A stretch of DNA of 64,000 bases from NCBI GenBank assembly GCA_030765455.1, contig JAVCCM010000059.1, forward strand, positions 31,140 through 95,139, read 5' to 3'. The translations under genes and the position numbers were made by a program. Positions 8,563-17,386 of the stretch are shown here, piece by piece; within the stretch, counting starts at the first letter, position 1, and each line of letters starts with the position of its first letter. The notes beneath the pieces are model-generated. The model worked only from the letters and a program-made list of their open reading frames with translations. It ran no database searches and was not told the DNA's origin. Origin of the DNA: Candidatus Electryonea clarkiae. GTDB taxonomy: Bacteria; Electryoneota; Electryoneia; Electryoneales; Electryoneaceae.

Positions 8563-9411
8563 TTATTGTTTCTTAAGAAGTTTCTGGTAGAGATCGGTAT
8601 GTTCAGGGTCCATTGACGCCAGCTTGCTCAATGATGAATATTCCTTATAATCAGCAAGTGCGTTGGCAAAATTATGATAATTCAGGCTGAAGAATCGCTC
8701 GAGTTTCCTTTGGGGGACACGATCCAATTGTTTGATGGCATAAAGTAAATACTGCCTGGCGGTTTCCCTGTCACGCTCATCATAATATAGCCATTCACCG
8801 GTATAATAGAGGAAATTCATATATCTGAACTGGTTGTTTTCTTCAACCATTACCTCATCAATGAGTTCTTCCCTCTTGTCCCATCCATTAAAGTAGCGGC
8901 TGCTGAATCTTGCATTTTGAGCGATCTGCCTTGCCGTTTCAAAGTAAATTGAACCGCCGAATTTTTTTACCTTGTCAAATTCATACCCCAAGACCATGTG
9001 AAGATAGTAGTCTATCATACTCCTGAATGGATCAAATTGCTGGTTATATTTTAACTGCACTCCAGGTTCAAGTGGAAAATCCCATCTTTTATCATTGAAT
9101 TGAGCGTTGGAGCGATTCGATATAACGATGCGTGCAGCATATCGCTCTTCAAAACTGATCGGTTTAAATTCTTCGAAGAATATCTCTATATCGAGGAAAA
9201 CATCATAGCCATACTCGTCAGGCGCCCAATCCTCCTGATTAATATAAGCTTCAACTATCCGGTCCAGACCTTGCAGCTTGTTCTGATTCTCCTGCGGTAA
9301 TCTTTCAAGGTTGACAGAAACCTCGGCAATGATCCTTTGAGCGTGTGATTCATTCACAGCCAATGAAATCAGGATCAAAAAACAAATTGTGAATGTGTTT
9401 AATTTATTCAT
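8563..9411 (-). CDS. DUF4835 family exported protein
   Basis: 282 aa with a signal peptide (residues about 6-24, ending SHA-Q). The pattern matches DUF4835 of Bacteroidetes/FCB: an early EVSVNLERLPQENQNKLQGL, then W-aromatic strand region, MIDYYLHMVLGYEFDKVKKFGG and YFETARQIAQNA, and a helical C-terminus ending in DRVPQRKLERFFSLNYHNFA. The function of the family is unknown; periplasmic location is inferred from the signal. It is monocistronic. Confidence 0.75.
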   Translation of the reverse strand: MNKLNTFTICFLILISLAVNESHAQRIIAEVSVNLERLPQENQNKLQGLDRIVEAYINQEDWAPDEYGYDVFLDIEIFFEEFKPISFEERYAARIVISNRSNAQFNDKRWDFPLEPGVQLKYNQQFDPFRSMIDYYLHMVLGYEFDKVKKFGGSIYFETARQIAQNARFSSRYFNGWDKREELIDEVMVEENNQFRYMNFLYYTGEWLYYDERDRETARQYLLYAIKQLDRVPQRKLERFFSLNYHNFANALADYKEYSSLSKLASMDPEHTDLYQKLLKKQ

Positions 9412-9991
9412 TTTCTACGCATGTAAAAGAAAAATATATAGATTATAGTAGTTCTTGATAATAATGCTCGTTTTAGGTTCGGTTTGCATTTCCCGGACAT
9501 CGAGCTGTCCGGGGCACACTAAAAATCAAACGAACTTTACTTTTGAGAATTACCATAGTATCTCCGAATTACAACGATATCCAAAGAATCTTTATACAAG
9601 TATTTAATTGCCTCAGGATACCTTATGCCTTAATATAGCCTATTGCTTATTCTCATGCGAGTCTTCAATGTTTTCTACTGTAAAGTTTGGTGTCAGTTCC
9701 ATAAAAGAAGGACTCTGCAGTTACCCGGTATTATGATCGCAATTTCCCTTTTATTTGTTGTAAATATTAAGTGGATTGATCTAATAAACTGGACGACACT
9801 TTTGTTAATTATTGAACCACCTACATGCAGTACTGGATAAACATATTTCAATTCATATTGTTAATTTTCATCAACAACATCAATTGTTTACTTCCTACTT
9901 CAGTACTCTGTTTTTGTGCTTGAATGAGGTTAAATGATTATATACATTGCGGGATTTTTACTTTAATAGATTCTTGGAAGATCAGATAGAC
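9412..9991. other. Gene-free 580-base gap with one hairpin
   Basis: A hairpin with stem CCCGGACA/TGTCCGGG occupies 9492-9513 (loop TCGAGC). This TTTCCCGGACA...TGTCCGGGGCAC element is a common type of dispersed repeat. A 65-codon frame at 9643-9840 has no family likeness or ribosome site and was not called. The region presumably holds the promoter of the resB operon, but no convincing hexamers were found. Confidence 0.5.
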
Positions 9992-11305
9992 ATGAGCAAA
10001 GAAGATAGAAATAATTCGTCGTCAGGAAGCTTTGATGCTTTCTTCGATAAAACGTGGATATTATTCAAATCTATGAAGTTTGCGATAATACTTTTAATCA
10101 TTTTCGCAGTTTTATCGATTTTCAATTTATTCGCGCAGGAATTCATAATAGAGGTTCAAGGCGGCAGCGACAGGGCCCATCTGATATATCAATCAGAATA
10201 TGGCGAAACCCGAGCCTCTGTATTGATGTTTTTTCAAATGTATAACCCCTATCGCTCCTGGTGGTATTCGTTGATGTTGGGTCTATTGACCCTTTCTTTA
10301 ACGATATGCGTGATTGACCGTGCTCCTAATGTGTATAATCAGGTTTTTAGACCACGTTACCTTCGCGATCCAAAAAATTATAAATCTTCAAAAATTTCGG
10401 CGATGATCAAAGGCAAAGACGGCGTAGATCAAACAATAGATAAGGTTTTAAAAAAGAACGGCTATAAAGTCTGGCAAGAACAAACAGAAAAAGGCATGAT
10501 AATAGATGGTGAAAAATTTGTCTGGGCACGAAGTGGATCATGGTTCGTTCATATCGGTTTTATATTCCTGATTATAGGCGGTTTATTGATAGCTCGTAGC
10601 GAATACAGGGTTCATGCCAGCGGTTTTCCGGGTGAATTATTAGCGAAAGGTGAAGACCAGTGGGGATTTAATGTTCTGGTTGAAGATTTTATTATTGAGT
10701 ACTATCCCCTCGCTGTTGGACAGGTTGTAGAGGTTAACAGAAGGGTCATTGGCAGACTCATCGAGAAAAATAGCGATGGCAGCTTTAACGTAGAAAGTTA
10801 TCGTCCGGCAAGCGGAATATTACCGAATATTGCACCCGAGAACATATCCAATAAGATCGACTGGCAGATGGACGGTGGTCGAATCGATCAGGCTAATATT
10901 TCAGATTATATCGCATTTTTGACAATCATAGAAAATGGCAAGCAAATAGATACAAGAAGAGTTGAGGTTAATGCACCTCTCCGACACAAGGGATTCAGGT
11001 TCTATCAATCCAGTTTCGATGCTAATAGAACCAATGCTGATGGCAAATGGACTACTGTTCTTGAAGTCAGGAAAGATGGTGGATCACCTTTTATCTGGGT
11101 CGGAATCATATTATTTACTCTTGGTATTGTTGTAAGTATGTATTTAACACCGCGTAGAATTAATGCATTGATTGAAAAAGATGGTACAAAAATTGACATA
11201 TATCTTGCCGGAAGATCTGTGAAGAACCAGTCGCTTTTTAAAAATGAATTCAAACGTATCGTTAAGAAAATCCAACAAAATTTGAAAACAGATGAGGATA
11301 AATGA
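9992..11305 (+). CDS. resB: Cytochrome c biogenesis protein ResB (System II)
   Basis: 437 aa, polytopic membrane protein. It has a first transmembrane segment near residues 30-48, two more around residues 90-110 and 190-210 (the latter GSWFVHIGFIFLIIGGLLIA), a large periplasmic domain ending in APLRHKGFRFYQSSF, and a final transmembrane segment about residues 368-388. With CcsA it delivers reduced heme and ligates it to CXXCH motifs of apocytochromes outside the membrane. The start is placed at ATG 9992 (GGAAG about 12 bases upstream) instead of a TTG at 9947. It overlaps the next gene by 4 bases, so it heads an operon with ccsA. A natural client is the triheme DsrJ in this window. Confidence 0.92.
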   Translation: MSKEDRNNSSSGSFDAFFDKTWILFKSMKFAIILLIIFAVLSIFNLFAQEFIIEVQGGSDRAHLIYQSEYGETRASVLMFFQMYNPYRSWWYSLMLGLLTLSLTICVIDRAPNVYNQVFRPRYLRDPKNYKSSKISAMIKGKDGVDQTIDKVLKKNGYKVWQEQTEKGMIIDGEKFVWARSGSWFVHIGFIFLIIGGLLIARSEYRVHASGFPGELLAKGEDQWGFNVLVEDFIIEYYPLAVGQVVEVNRRVIGRLIEKNSDGSFNVESYRPASGILPNIAPENISNKIDWQMDGGRIDQANISDYIAFLTIIENGKQIDTRRVEVNAPLRHKGFRFYQSSFDANRTNADGKWTTVLEVRKDGGSPFIWVGIILFTLGIVVSMYLTPRRINALIEKDGTKIDIYLAGRSVKNQSLFKNEFKRIVKKIQQNLKTDEDK

Positions 11306-11850
11306 TGAATACCAAGTGGATTATTTTAGCTGTTGTGATCATAGCTGTCGTATTACTCTTTTATTTTACTGGCGTTGATAATATTTCCCCTAAAAAGGAG
11401 ATGCCTTCTCCAACCCCATCAATGCAAGCTGATATGGAGCATGCAGGGCATGTCCATTCTTTGGAACTTCCGGAAGTTTCACAAGTGCAACTTGCCATAA
11501 AAAATATTCAAGAGGAAAGCTTTCCTGATATGAAGCTTGTGCCGGGGGAAAAAACCAAACTGGCAGGAACTGAATATTCCCTTATGGCAACTGAATTTTA
11601 TACTCATTGGAATTTTGATGGAAGACCGGTAAATATTTCTTATAAAGAGTTAAACCCGGCAATTAAAATAGAAGTATTCGAAGGCGACAGCCTTCTATAT
11701 CATCAATGGGCTTTCAAGAATGTCCCGTTTTTTGGCATGGGCGGAATGAACCACCCCGGGGGTATGGCAAAAGATCTCGGATTTGCGCTGGTCTCTTATG
11801 AAGGGCTTAAAATGCCCACCCCTGAATCAAAAACCGGAGAAATGGAATGA
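11302..11850 (+). CDS. Membrane-anchored protein of unknown function between resB and ccsA
   Basis: 182 aa. An N-terminal transmembrane anchor (residues about 6-23) is followed by a periplasmic part. It shows a His/Met-bearing segment MEHAGHVHSLELPE (about residues 45-58) and a second near the C-terminus (FFGMGGMNHPGGMAKDLG). The central part has beta-strand character similar to the last periplasmic portion of ResB proteins (KLAGTEYSLMATEFYTHWNF). It overlaps resB by 4 bases and ccsA by 4 bases, so translation is coupled. Position and residues suggest a heme- or copper-handling accessory to System II, but this is inference; no family was recognised with certainty. Confidence 0.75.
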   Translation: MMNTKWIILAVVIIAVVLLFYFTGVDNISPKKEMPSPTPSMQADMEHAGHVHSLELPEVSQVQLAIKNIQEESFPDMKLVPGEKTKLAGTEYSLMATEFYTHWNFDGRPVNISYKELNPAIKIEVFEGDSLLYHQWAFKNVPFFGMGGMNHPGGMAKDLGFALVSYEGLKMPTPESKTGEME

Positions 11851-13175
11851 ATCGTCTTGATGCGTTGCTCTATACTATCGCATTTAGTGCTTATTTAGCA
11901 GGATTTTTTGGATTTGTACTTCATGTTTCGTTGAAAAAAGAGATTATGGGGAAAATTGCTACTTTCCTTATGATGCTCGGTATTATCCCTCACAGCATGG
12001 CTTTTATCGTGAGGTGGACTGCACAAGGTCACTATCCATTGGCAAATATGTATGAATACATGGGTCTTATGGCATGGATGGTGGTAGTTGGGTTGTTATA
12101 TTTTATATGGCGTTATAAAAATATAAAGATTGGAGTAATTGTAGCCCCGGTGGCTGTAATGCTCCTGGTAACTGCGAGTCTGCTTCCCTCGGATATCAAC
12201 AGCCAGCTCATGCCGGCATTGCAATCTTCCTGGCTCGCGATCCATGTCACAATGGCAGCTTTAGGTTCAGGCGCTTTCCTGATAGCCTTCGCCTCTGCCA
12301 GTCTGTACCTACTCACAATTAGCAATAATAAAAAACCGGGCGATGTTACCCCGGCTGGTAAAGAATGGTTTTTCTTTGGATTATTCTGGGTAGGAATTCC
12401 GATAGCTGTATCGATTATTTTAAACGTTTTCGGATTAATGCCGGTTCAAGTACACAGTATTGAAGAGGCAAGAATAAATGGAATAGCCGACAAGATGCTA
12501 ACCTCTTTCAGCCTGTCCACCGGATCGAAACATCTGCTTCTTGGAAAATCTGTCATTGGATTAGGCATTGGAATGATTTTCGGAGCAATTCTGTGGCCCT
12601 TTCTACGCAGGAAAATCAAACCTTCCAACGTTATTGGTAATTCAGGATCGCAATTTTTTGTGATTATTGTAACTGCAATCCTTTTTTCTGCAGTAATAAT
12701 TGGATATATGATTAAAAGCGGTACAATTACATTAACGCCCCGAAGCTATATGAAAATTTTTGAGTTCTTCGGCCCCCTGTTAGTCTTGTCATGGATAATG
12801 ACGCCTGTAATGTACTACTTACTGTTGATTCTCGGTGGTGGATGGATGGAACGTCTCTCACTGCCGAGACCGATTCTTGAAGAATTATCATATTCTGCAG
12901 TAACTATAGGTTATCCACTCTACACAGTCGGAGCACTTTTTGCGGGTGCAATATGGGCTGAACAGGCATGGGGAACATGGTGGAGTTGGGATCCGAAAGA
13001 AGTCGGCGCTTTAATAATATGGCTGTTCTATACAGGCTTCCTGCACGCCAGGTACCAGCGTCAATGGAAGTCGGAGCGAGCCGCAATATTTATCGTTCTT
13101 GGAATGGTGATGGTTTTTGTCAGCTTCTTCGGAAATTATTTCTTCGGCGGGCTTCATTCGTTTGAAGTTACCTGA
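11847..13175 (+). CDS. ccsA: Cytochrome c biogenesis protein CcsA (System II heme handler)
   Basis: 442 aa with many transmembrane segments. The heme-binding WWD motif is WGTWWSWDPKEVGALIIW (about residues 375-392), followed by HARYQRQW, and ends in FGNYFFGGLHSF, all hallmarks of CcsA/CcmC/CcmF proteins. An N-terminal portion of about 8 segments carries PLANMYEYMGLMAW. With ResB it forms the cytochrome c synthase. It overlaps the preceding gene by 4 bases. Homologues are also called ccsB or resC. Confidence 0.93.
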   Translation: MNRLDALLYTIAFSAYLAGFFGFVLHVSLKKEIMGKIATFLMMLGIIPHSMAFIVRWTAQGHYPLANMYEYMGLMAWMVVVGLLYFIWRYKNIKIGVIVAPVAVMLLVTASLLPSDINSQLMPALQSSWLAIHVTMAALGSGAFLIAFASASLYLLTISNNKKPGDVTPAGKEWFFFGLFWVGIPIAVSIILNVFGLMPVQVHSIEEARINGIADKMLTSFSLSTGSKHLLLGKSVIGLGIGMIFGAILWPFLRRKIKPSNVIGNSGSQFFVIIVTAILFSAVIIGYMIKSGTITLTPRSYMKIFEFFGPLLVLSWIMTPVMYYLLLILGGGWMERLSLPRPILEELSYSAVTIGYPLYTVGALFAGAIWAEQAWGTWWSWDPKEVGALIIWLFYTGFLHARYQRQWKSERAAIFIVLGMVMVFVSFFGNYFFGGLHSFEVT

Positions 13176-13337
13176 TAGATTTTCCATTTGTGGATTCAAT
13201 AACCGTTAGGAATACTGCAAAATCAATGCTTCTATTTTCTACTTCTTGATTAAATCATGTGTAATAATACATATTTAATCTGGACATGAGAAAGTTATAT
13301 CACATATATTCATATCCTCCCCTTATAGTATTTGATC

Positions 13338-13366
13338 TTGACTTTATAATTTTACGAAGTTATAGT
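13338..13366 (+). promoter_or_regulatory. Sigma-70-like promoter of the Rrf2 gene
   Basis: The -35 hexamer TTGACT (13338-13343) and -10 TATAGT (13361-13366) are separated by exactly 17 bases, about 35 bases before the Rrf2 start codon. The AT-rich dyad-like sequence around -10 (AAGTTATAGTACTTATAG) would suit autoregulation by an Rrf2 dimer, which is inference. Confidence 0.6.
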
Positions 13367-13401
13367 ACTTATAGTTAAAAAATTCACGTAGAGGGAATTC
13401 A

Positions 13402-13821
13402 ATGATTACGACAACTTCAGAATATGCGATTCGTGCAGTCGGATATCTTACTAATTCCGAGGATGACGTACGTATTGGTTCTGATGAAATTGCAGAAGCT
13501 ACACATGTACCAAAGCGATTTCTCTTAAAAATACTGAATACTTTGAAAAATCAGGGCATTCTCAGAACAAGCCGTGGTATTGGAGGAGGATTCAGCCTCG
13601 CAAAAGATCCTAAGAAATTAACACTTTTTGATGTTGTCTCTGTATTTGAAGATATCAGCCGGTTTAGCCATTGCCTGAGTGGAGATCAGAATTGCAGTTC
13701 TGAAAACCCATGTCCTCTTCATAAGAAGTGGAACGCAATTCTTGAAAAGATGGAAGATTTGCTCAAAGGAACGACTTTCAGCCATTACCGTGAATATAAA
13801 AAGCTTCATGAAAAATCCTGA
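13402..13821 (+). CDS. Rrf2 family iron-sulfur transcriptional regulator
   Basis: 139 aa. The N-terminal winged helix is typical (ITTTSEYAIRAVGYL, IAEATHVPKRFLLKILNTL, LRTSRGIGGGFSLAKDP). Three cysteines in a C-X6-C-X5-C arrangement (HCLSGDQNCSSENPCPLH, about residues 92-109) match the cluster-binding loop of IscR/NsrR/RsrR-type members, so it probably senses Fe-S status, NO or redox state. GAGGG precedes the ATG. It lies after ccsA with its own promoter and converges with the lipoate ligase. Targets are unknown; the dsr and cytochrome genes are plausible but unproven. Confidence 0.9.
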   Translation: MITTTSEYAIRAVGYLTNSEDDVRIGSDEIAEATHVPKRFLLKILNTLKNQGILRTSRGIGGGFSLAKDPKKLTLFDVVSVFEDISRFSHCLSGDQNCSSENPCPLHKKWNAILEKMEDLLKGTTFSHYREYKKLHEKS

Positions 13822-13833
13822 ATTATCGAAGAT

Positions 13834-14463
13834 TTAAGTCAATAACAGTTTTTCAAGACGAAGATTTGTTTTGAGTGCTTTAGCGAATTTTTCAGGATGT
13901 TTATATCCAGTCAACATTCCAATAGTTTCCACAAAATCACGGTGTGACCTGCCGTTTCGATAGTCAGGTTCCCTGGGCGGGTATTTAAGGTATCGCTCCA
14001 TCAAGTTAAGATCAGGAGCTACGAGCAATGATGCTGTGAAGTAGATAAAATCTTTCGGTTTGTACAGGCTTGTACCACCAATTTTTCTATCTCCAACTGC
14101 AATATCAGAGATACCGGCACTGTAGGTTTCATTCAATCCTGTTGCTATGAGAGCGGAAATAAGCCAATCAGTAATTATATTATATTGTTCCTTGATTCTT
14201 CCAAAACCCTCAGCCGGAGAAGTTACCGATACAATTATGTTACCCTGATCAAGCACTACTGAGCACCCTCCCCCACGACGACGTAATACCGGTATCCCAT
14301 CATTTTCACAGTTCTCGAGGTGCAGCTCCTCATCAGGATCGCTGCCACGTCCCAAAACTACAACTTTATCAGGAAAGGGGTAAACTTTTACTTGAGGTTT
14401 CCCTGATATCCTGGCAGATTCAAGAATATCTTCGTCATATAAAAAATCTTTAATTTCAAACAT
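13834..14463 (-). CDS. lplA: Lipoate-protein ligase A family protein
   Basis: 209 aa, shorter than E. coli LplA, consistent with the catalytic domain alone. The lipoate/biotin ligase motifs are visible: RRRGGGCSVVLDQGNIIVSV (about residues 61-80) and DIAVGDRKIGGTSLY with the adenylate-binding Lys in DRKIGG. It attaches lipoate or octanoate to E2 subunits. It is the last gene of the minus-strand pyruvate dehydrogenase cluster, 68 bases after lpdA, so its client is most likely the E2 encoded there. It could alternatively act as an octanoyltransferase (LipM type). Confidence 0.85.
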   Translation of the reverse strand: MFEIKDFLYDEDILESARISGKPQVKVYPFPDKVVVLGRGSDPDEELHLENCENDGIPVLRRRGGGCSVVLDQGNIIVSVTSPAEGFGRIKEQYNIITDWLISALIATGLNETYSAGISDIAVGDRKIGGTSLYKPKDFIYFTASLLVAPDLNLMERYLKYPPREPDYRNGRSHRDFVETIGMLTGYKHPEKFAKALKTNLRLEKLLLT

Positions 14464-14531
14464 GTCAGTATATTATTAGATTTGAATAAAGCATCAAAAT
14501 ATATAAGTTTGGGCTACCTGCGAAATTATTC

Positions 14532-15941
14532 CTATTTCTGTGGCAGGATATGTATAGGCTCACCCGCAGCCACTTCTGCGGCTTCCATAATAGCCTCAGA
14601 CATAGTCGGGTGAGGGTGAATGCTGACGATTAGATCCTCCAATGTCGCTCCCATTTCAATTGCCAGGGTACCTTCAGCAATTAATTCAGAAGCTACTGGA
14701 CCAACAATACCAACACCAAGAACAAGATTGTTATCAGGATTAGAGAGGATTTTTACAAATCCGTCAGTTTGACCGATACTTCTTGCCCTTCCAAGTGCCG
14801 TCAACGGAAAACGACCAACCTTGTATTTAATATTTTTCTCTTCAGCTTCTCGCTCAGTCAAACCGGTCCACGCAATCTCTGGGTGGGTAAAGACAACAGC
14901 CGGAACAGCCCTGTTATCAAAAGCAGAGGGATGATTGGCAATTACTTCGGCAGCGATTTTCCCTTCCCTGCTTGCCTTATGCGCCAGGGCGGGACCATGT
15001 GTTATATCACCAATTGCAAAAATTGTTTTTTCTGATGTTCTGCCTTCTTCATTTGTCGGAATAAATCCACGTTCATCTGTTTCGATAGATGTATTTTCGA
15101 GACCGAGACCGGAGGTATTTGGTTTACGTCCGATTGCAACCATTACCTGGTCAAATTCTTTTGTAATTACCTGATCATCATGTTCTATGTCAACTTGAAA
15201 ACCTTTATCCAGTTTGTTGACATTCAGAACTTTTGACCCGGTCAATATAGATTCAAATTTCTTCTTGCAGTGTTTGACAACAACTCTCACCAGATCCTGA
15301 TCAGCACCGGCAAGAAGGTTAGGCATAAATTCCACCATGGTGATTTTTGAGCCGAGACCAGCATACACCAAACCCATCTCAAGACCAATATAGCCACCAC
15401 CTACAACCAGGAGTTTATCAGGAACTTCAGGAATATTTAAAGCATCCGTTGAAGACCATACCGATTGATCATAACCCTCCGGTAGCTCATTCAACACTGA
15501 ACCTGTAGCAATTATTGCATGTTTGAATTCGATATAGGTATTTGCACCATCAACATGCAATAACTTATTGCTTTCAAAATGTGCATGTCCCCGGACAATT
15601 TCTACATCACGTTTTGTTAATAATGTATCAACACCCTTGGTAAGGGTATCAACAACAGATTGAGTCCACTTACGCAATTTATCAAGATCAATTTTAAGAC
15701 CGGTGTACGACAATCCTATTTTCTTTGCAGATTGAAGACCATCTATCATTTCAACAGCATGGATCAAGGTTTTCGACGGAATACAGCCCTCTATCAGGCA
15801 TACACCGCCAAGCTTTTCACGTTCTTCCACAAGAATTACATCCAGACCAAGATCAGCCGCTCGAATCGCTGCAACATATCCACCGGGACCTCCGCCAATC
15901 ACTACAACGTCAGTCTCTAACGTCATCTCACCCATTACCAT
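14532..15941 (-). CDS. lpdA: Dihydrolipoyl dehydrogenase (E3)
   Basis: 469 aa from ATG 15941, chosen because TTGGAG lies eight bases upstream. FAD motif VVVIGGGPGGYVAAIRAADL at the N-terminus, redox disulfide GGVCLIEGCIPSK, NAD motif LLVVGGGYIGLEMG, second FAD motif TIFAIGDITHGPALAHKAS, and the C-terminal His-Glu pair in SIHPHPTMSEAIMEA. It reoxidises the dihydrolipoyl group of E2 with NAD+. Third-from-last step of the operon pdhA-pdhB-pdhC-lpdA-lplA. Confidence 0.95.
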   Translation of the reverse strand: MVMGEMTLETDVVVIGGGPGGYVAAIRAADLGLDVILVEEREKLGGVCLIEGCIPSKTLIHAVEMIDGLQSAKKIGLSYTGLKIDLDKLRKWTQSVVDTLTKGVDTLLTKRDVEIVRGHAHFESNKLLHVDGANTYIEFKHAIIATGSVLNELPEGYDQSVWSSTDALNIPEVPDKLLVVGGGYIGLEMGLVYAGLGSKITMVEFMPNLLAGADQDLVRVVVKHCKKKFESILTGSKVLNVNKLDKGFQVDIEHDDQVITKEFDQVMVAIGRKPNTSGLGLENTSIETDERGFIPTNEEGRTSEKTIFAIGDITHGPALAHKASREGKIAAEVIANHPSAFDNRAVPAVVFTHPEIAWTGLTEREAEEKNIKYKVGRFPLTALGRARSIGQTDGFVKILSNPDNNLVLGVGIVGPVASELIAEGTLAIEMGATLEDLIVSIHPHPTMSEAIMEAAEVAAGEPIHILPQK

Positions 15942-16003
15942 TTTAGAATCTCCAACATCCAATTATATGCAAATGCTAAGAATGCTCTTACACCTATTCT
16001 AAT

Positions 16004-17377
16004 CTATAATTCCATTAATAATTTATTTGTATCGGACAATAATCCAATCAATTCAGTGACAAACCTCGCAGCCTGTGCTCCATCCGCGATCCGGTGATCG
16101 AAAGCCAGAGTCAAGGGTAATATTTTTCGGATTACGATTTCTCCGTTTCGAACGACAGGTTTCTCTTTCAGTCTGCCCATGCCGAGTATTGCCACCTCAG
16201 GATAATTTATTGTCGGGATCAGACCGGTTCCCCCGATAGGTCCGACATTTGTTATGGTTATTGTCCCGCTGCGCATTTCATCGACTGTAATTGTCCGGTT
16301 ACGCCCTTTCTCCGCCAATGTCTCGATATCAGCCGAAAGCTGAATAATTGATTTCTTATCGGTATCCTTGACCACCGGAACGATCAAGCCTCTTTCAGTG
16401 TCTGCTGCGAACCCGATGTTGTAATACTTCTTGTAAATAATTTCTTCCCGGAATGGATCAAGGCTGGCATTAAACATCGGGTACTTTTTAAGTAGAACAG
16501 TAAGAGCTTTCATTACGAACGGTAAAAGAGTCAGGCGTCCACCAGGTTGACCTTCCCTTTCGACTCGCTCTTTCCTGCGGAAATTCTCAAGGTCAGTCAG
16601 GTCCGCCTCATCCATATGCGCCACATGTGGAACGAGCACCATTGATGTAACCATTTTCCGGGCAACTTTGCGCCTGATAGAACGAACGGGCTGATACTCT
16701 ACCAATCCCTCTTTTTCAAAATCAGGCAGATCGTCCAAATCAAGGAAAGGAATACCTGATTTGGGAATCTTAACCTCTCCCCTGACATGCTTTTCTGCAG
16801 ATATGAGTTCACCTGATCCTGGCGTTGTTTTAACTTCCGGAATCTCACCGGCATCGAATGATCTTACATCCTCTGGTAAAACCCTGCCACCCGGACCGGA
16901 TGCGGAAACTTTATTTATATCAACGCCGAGTTCTCTTGCAAGACGCCTCGTGGCGGGAGCAGCAGGCACTGGAAGACCATCTCCAGTTTTTGACGGAACA
17001 GCTTCGCTTGTAGTTTGAACCTTCTTCTCCTCTACCACTGCCGGGATTATCTCGGTCTTTTCCTCAGGTATTTCTTTCTTAACCGCCTTCTCCTCTTCCC
17101 TTTCAGTCGCTTTATCGGAACTACCAGATTTTGCCACGCCGGCTCCATCATCGATTATCACCAGCACTGCACCGGTTTCGACTACGTCTCCAACTTTCCC
17201 ATTCAATTTTATGATTGTACCGCCACGTGGAGATGGAATCGTAACCGCAGCTTTATCGGTCTCAACATCCACCAAAGACGCATCTTCTTCAATAGTATCT
17301 CCAACGTTAACATACCATTTCAGTATTTCACCCTCCTGAATTCCTTCTCCAAGATCGGGCAGTTTAAATTCAAACAC
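16004..17377 (-). CDS. pdhC: 2-oxo acid dehydrogenase E2 (dihydrolipoamide acetyltransferase)
   Basis: 457 aa. One N-terminal lipoyl domain (residues 1-76) with lipoyl-Lys42 in VDVETDKAAVT; a charged linker rich in E, K and V; a peripheral subunit-binding domain around residues 137-170 (PATRRLARELGVDINKVSA); a second linker; and the catalytic acyltransferase domain to the end with the active-site DHRIADG motif near residue 424. It lies 9 bases after pdhB. It resembles E2 of pyruvate or branched-chain complexes; sequence alone does not settle which, and pyruvate is favoured by the E1 type. Confidence 0.93.
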   Translation of the reverse strand: MFEFKLPDLGEGIQEGEILKWYVNVGDTIEEDASLVDVETDKAAVTIPSPRGGTIIKLNGKVGDVVETGAVLVIIDDGAGVAKSGSSDKATEREEEKAVKKEIPEEKTEIIPAVVEEKKVQTTSEAVPSKTGDGLPVPAAPATRRLARELGVDINKVSASGPGGRVLPEDVRSFDAGEIPEVKTTPGSGELISAEKHVRGEVKIPKSGIPFLDLDDLPDFEKEGLVEYQPVRSIRRKVARKMVTSMVLVPHVAHMDEADLTDLENFRRKERVEREGQPGGRLTLLPFVMKALTVLLKKYPMFNASLDPFREEIIYKKYYNIGFAADTERGLIVPVVKDTDKKSIIQLSADIETLAEKGRNRTITVDEMRSGTITITNVGPIGGTGLIPTINYPEVAILGMGRLKEKPVVRNGEIVIRKILPLTLAFDHRIADGAQAARFVTELIGLLSDTNKLLMEL

Positions 17378-17386
17378 TTTATACTC

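Noticed and set aside
9643..9840. 65-codon frame in the gap before resB
   Set aside because: No ribosome site, no family likeness, odd composition; treated as non-coding.
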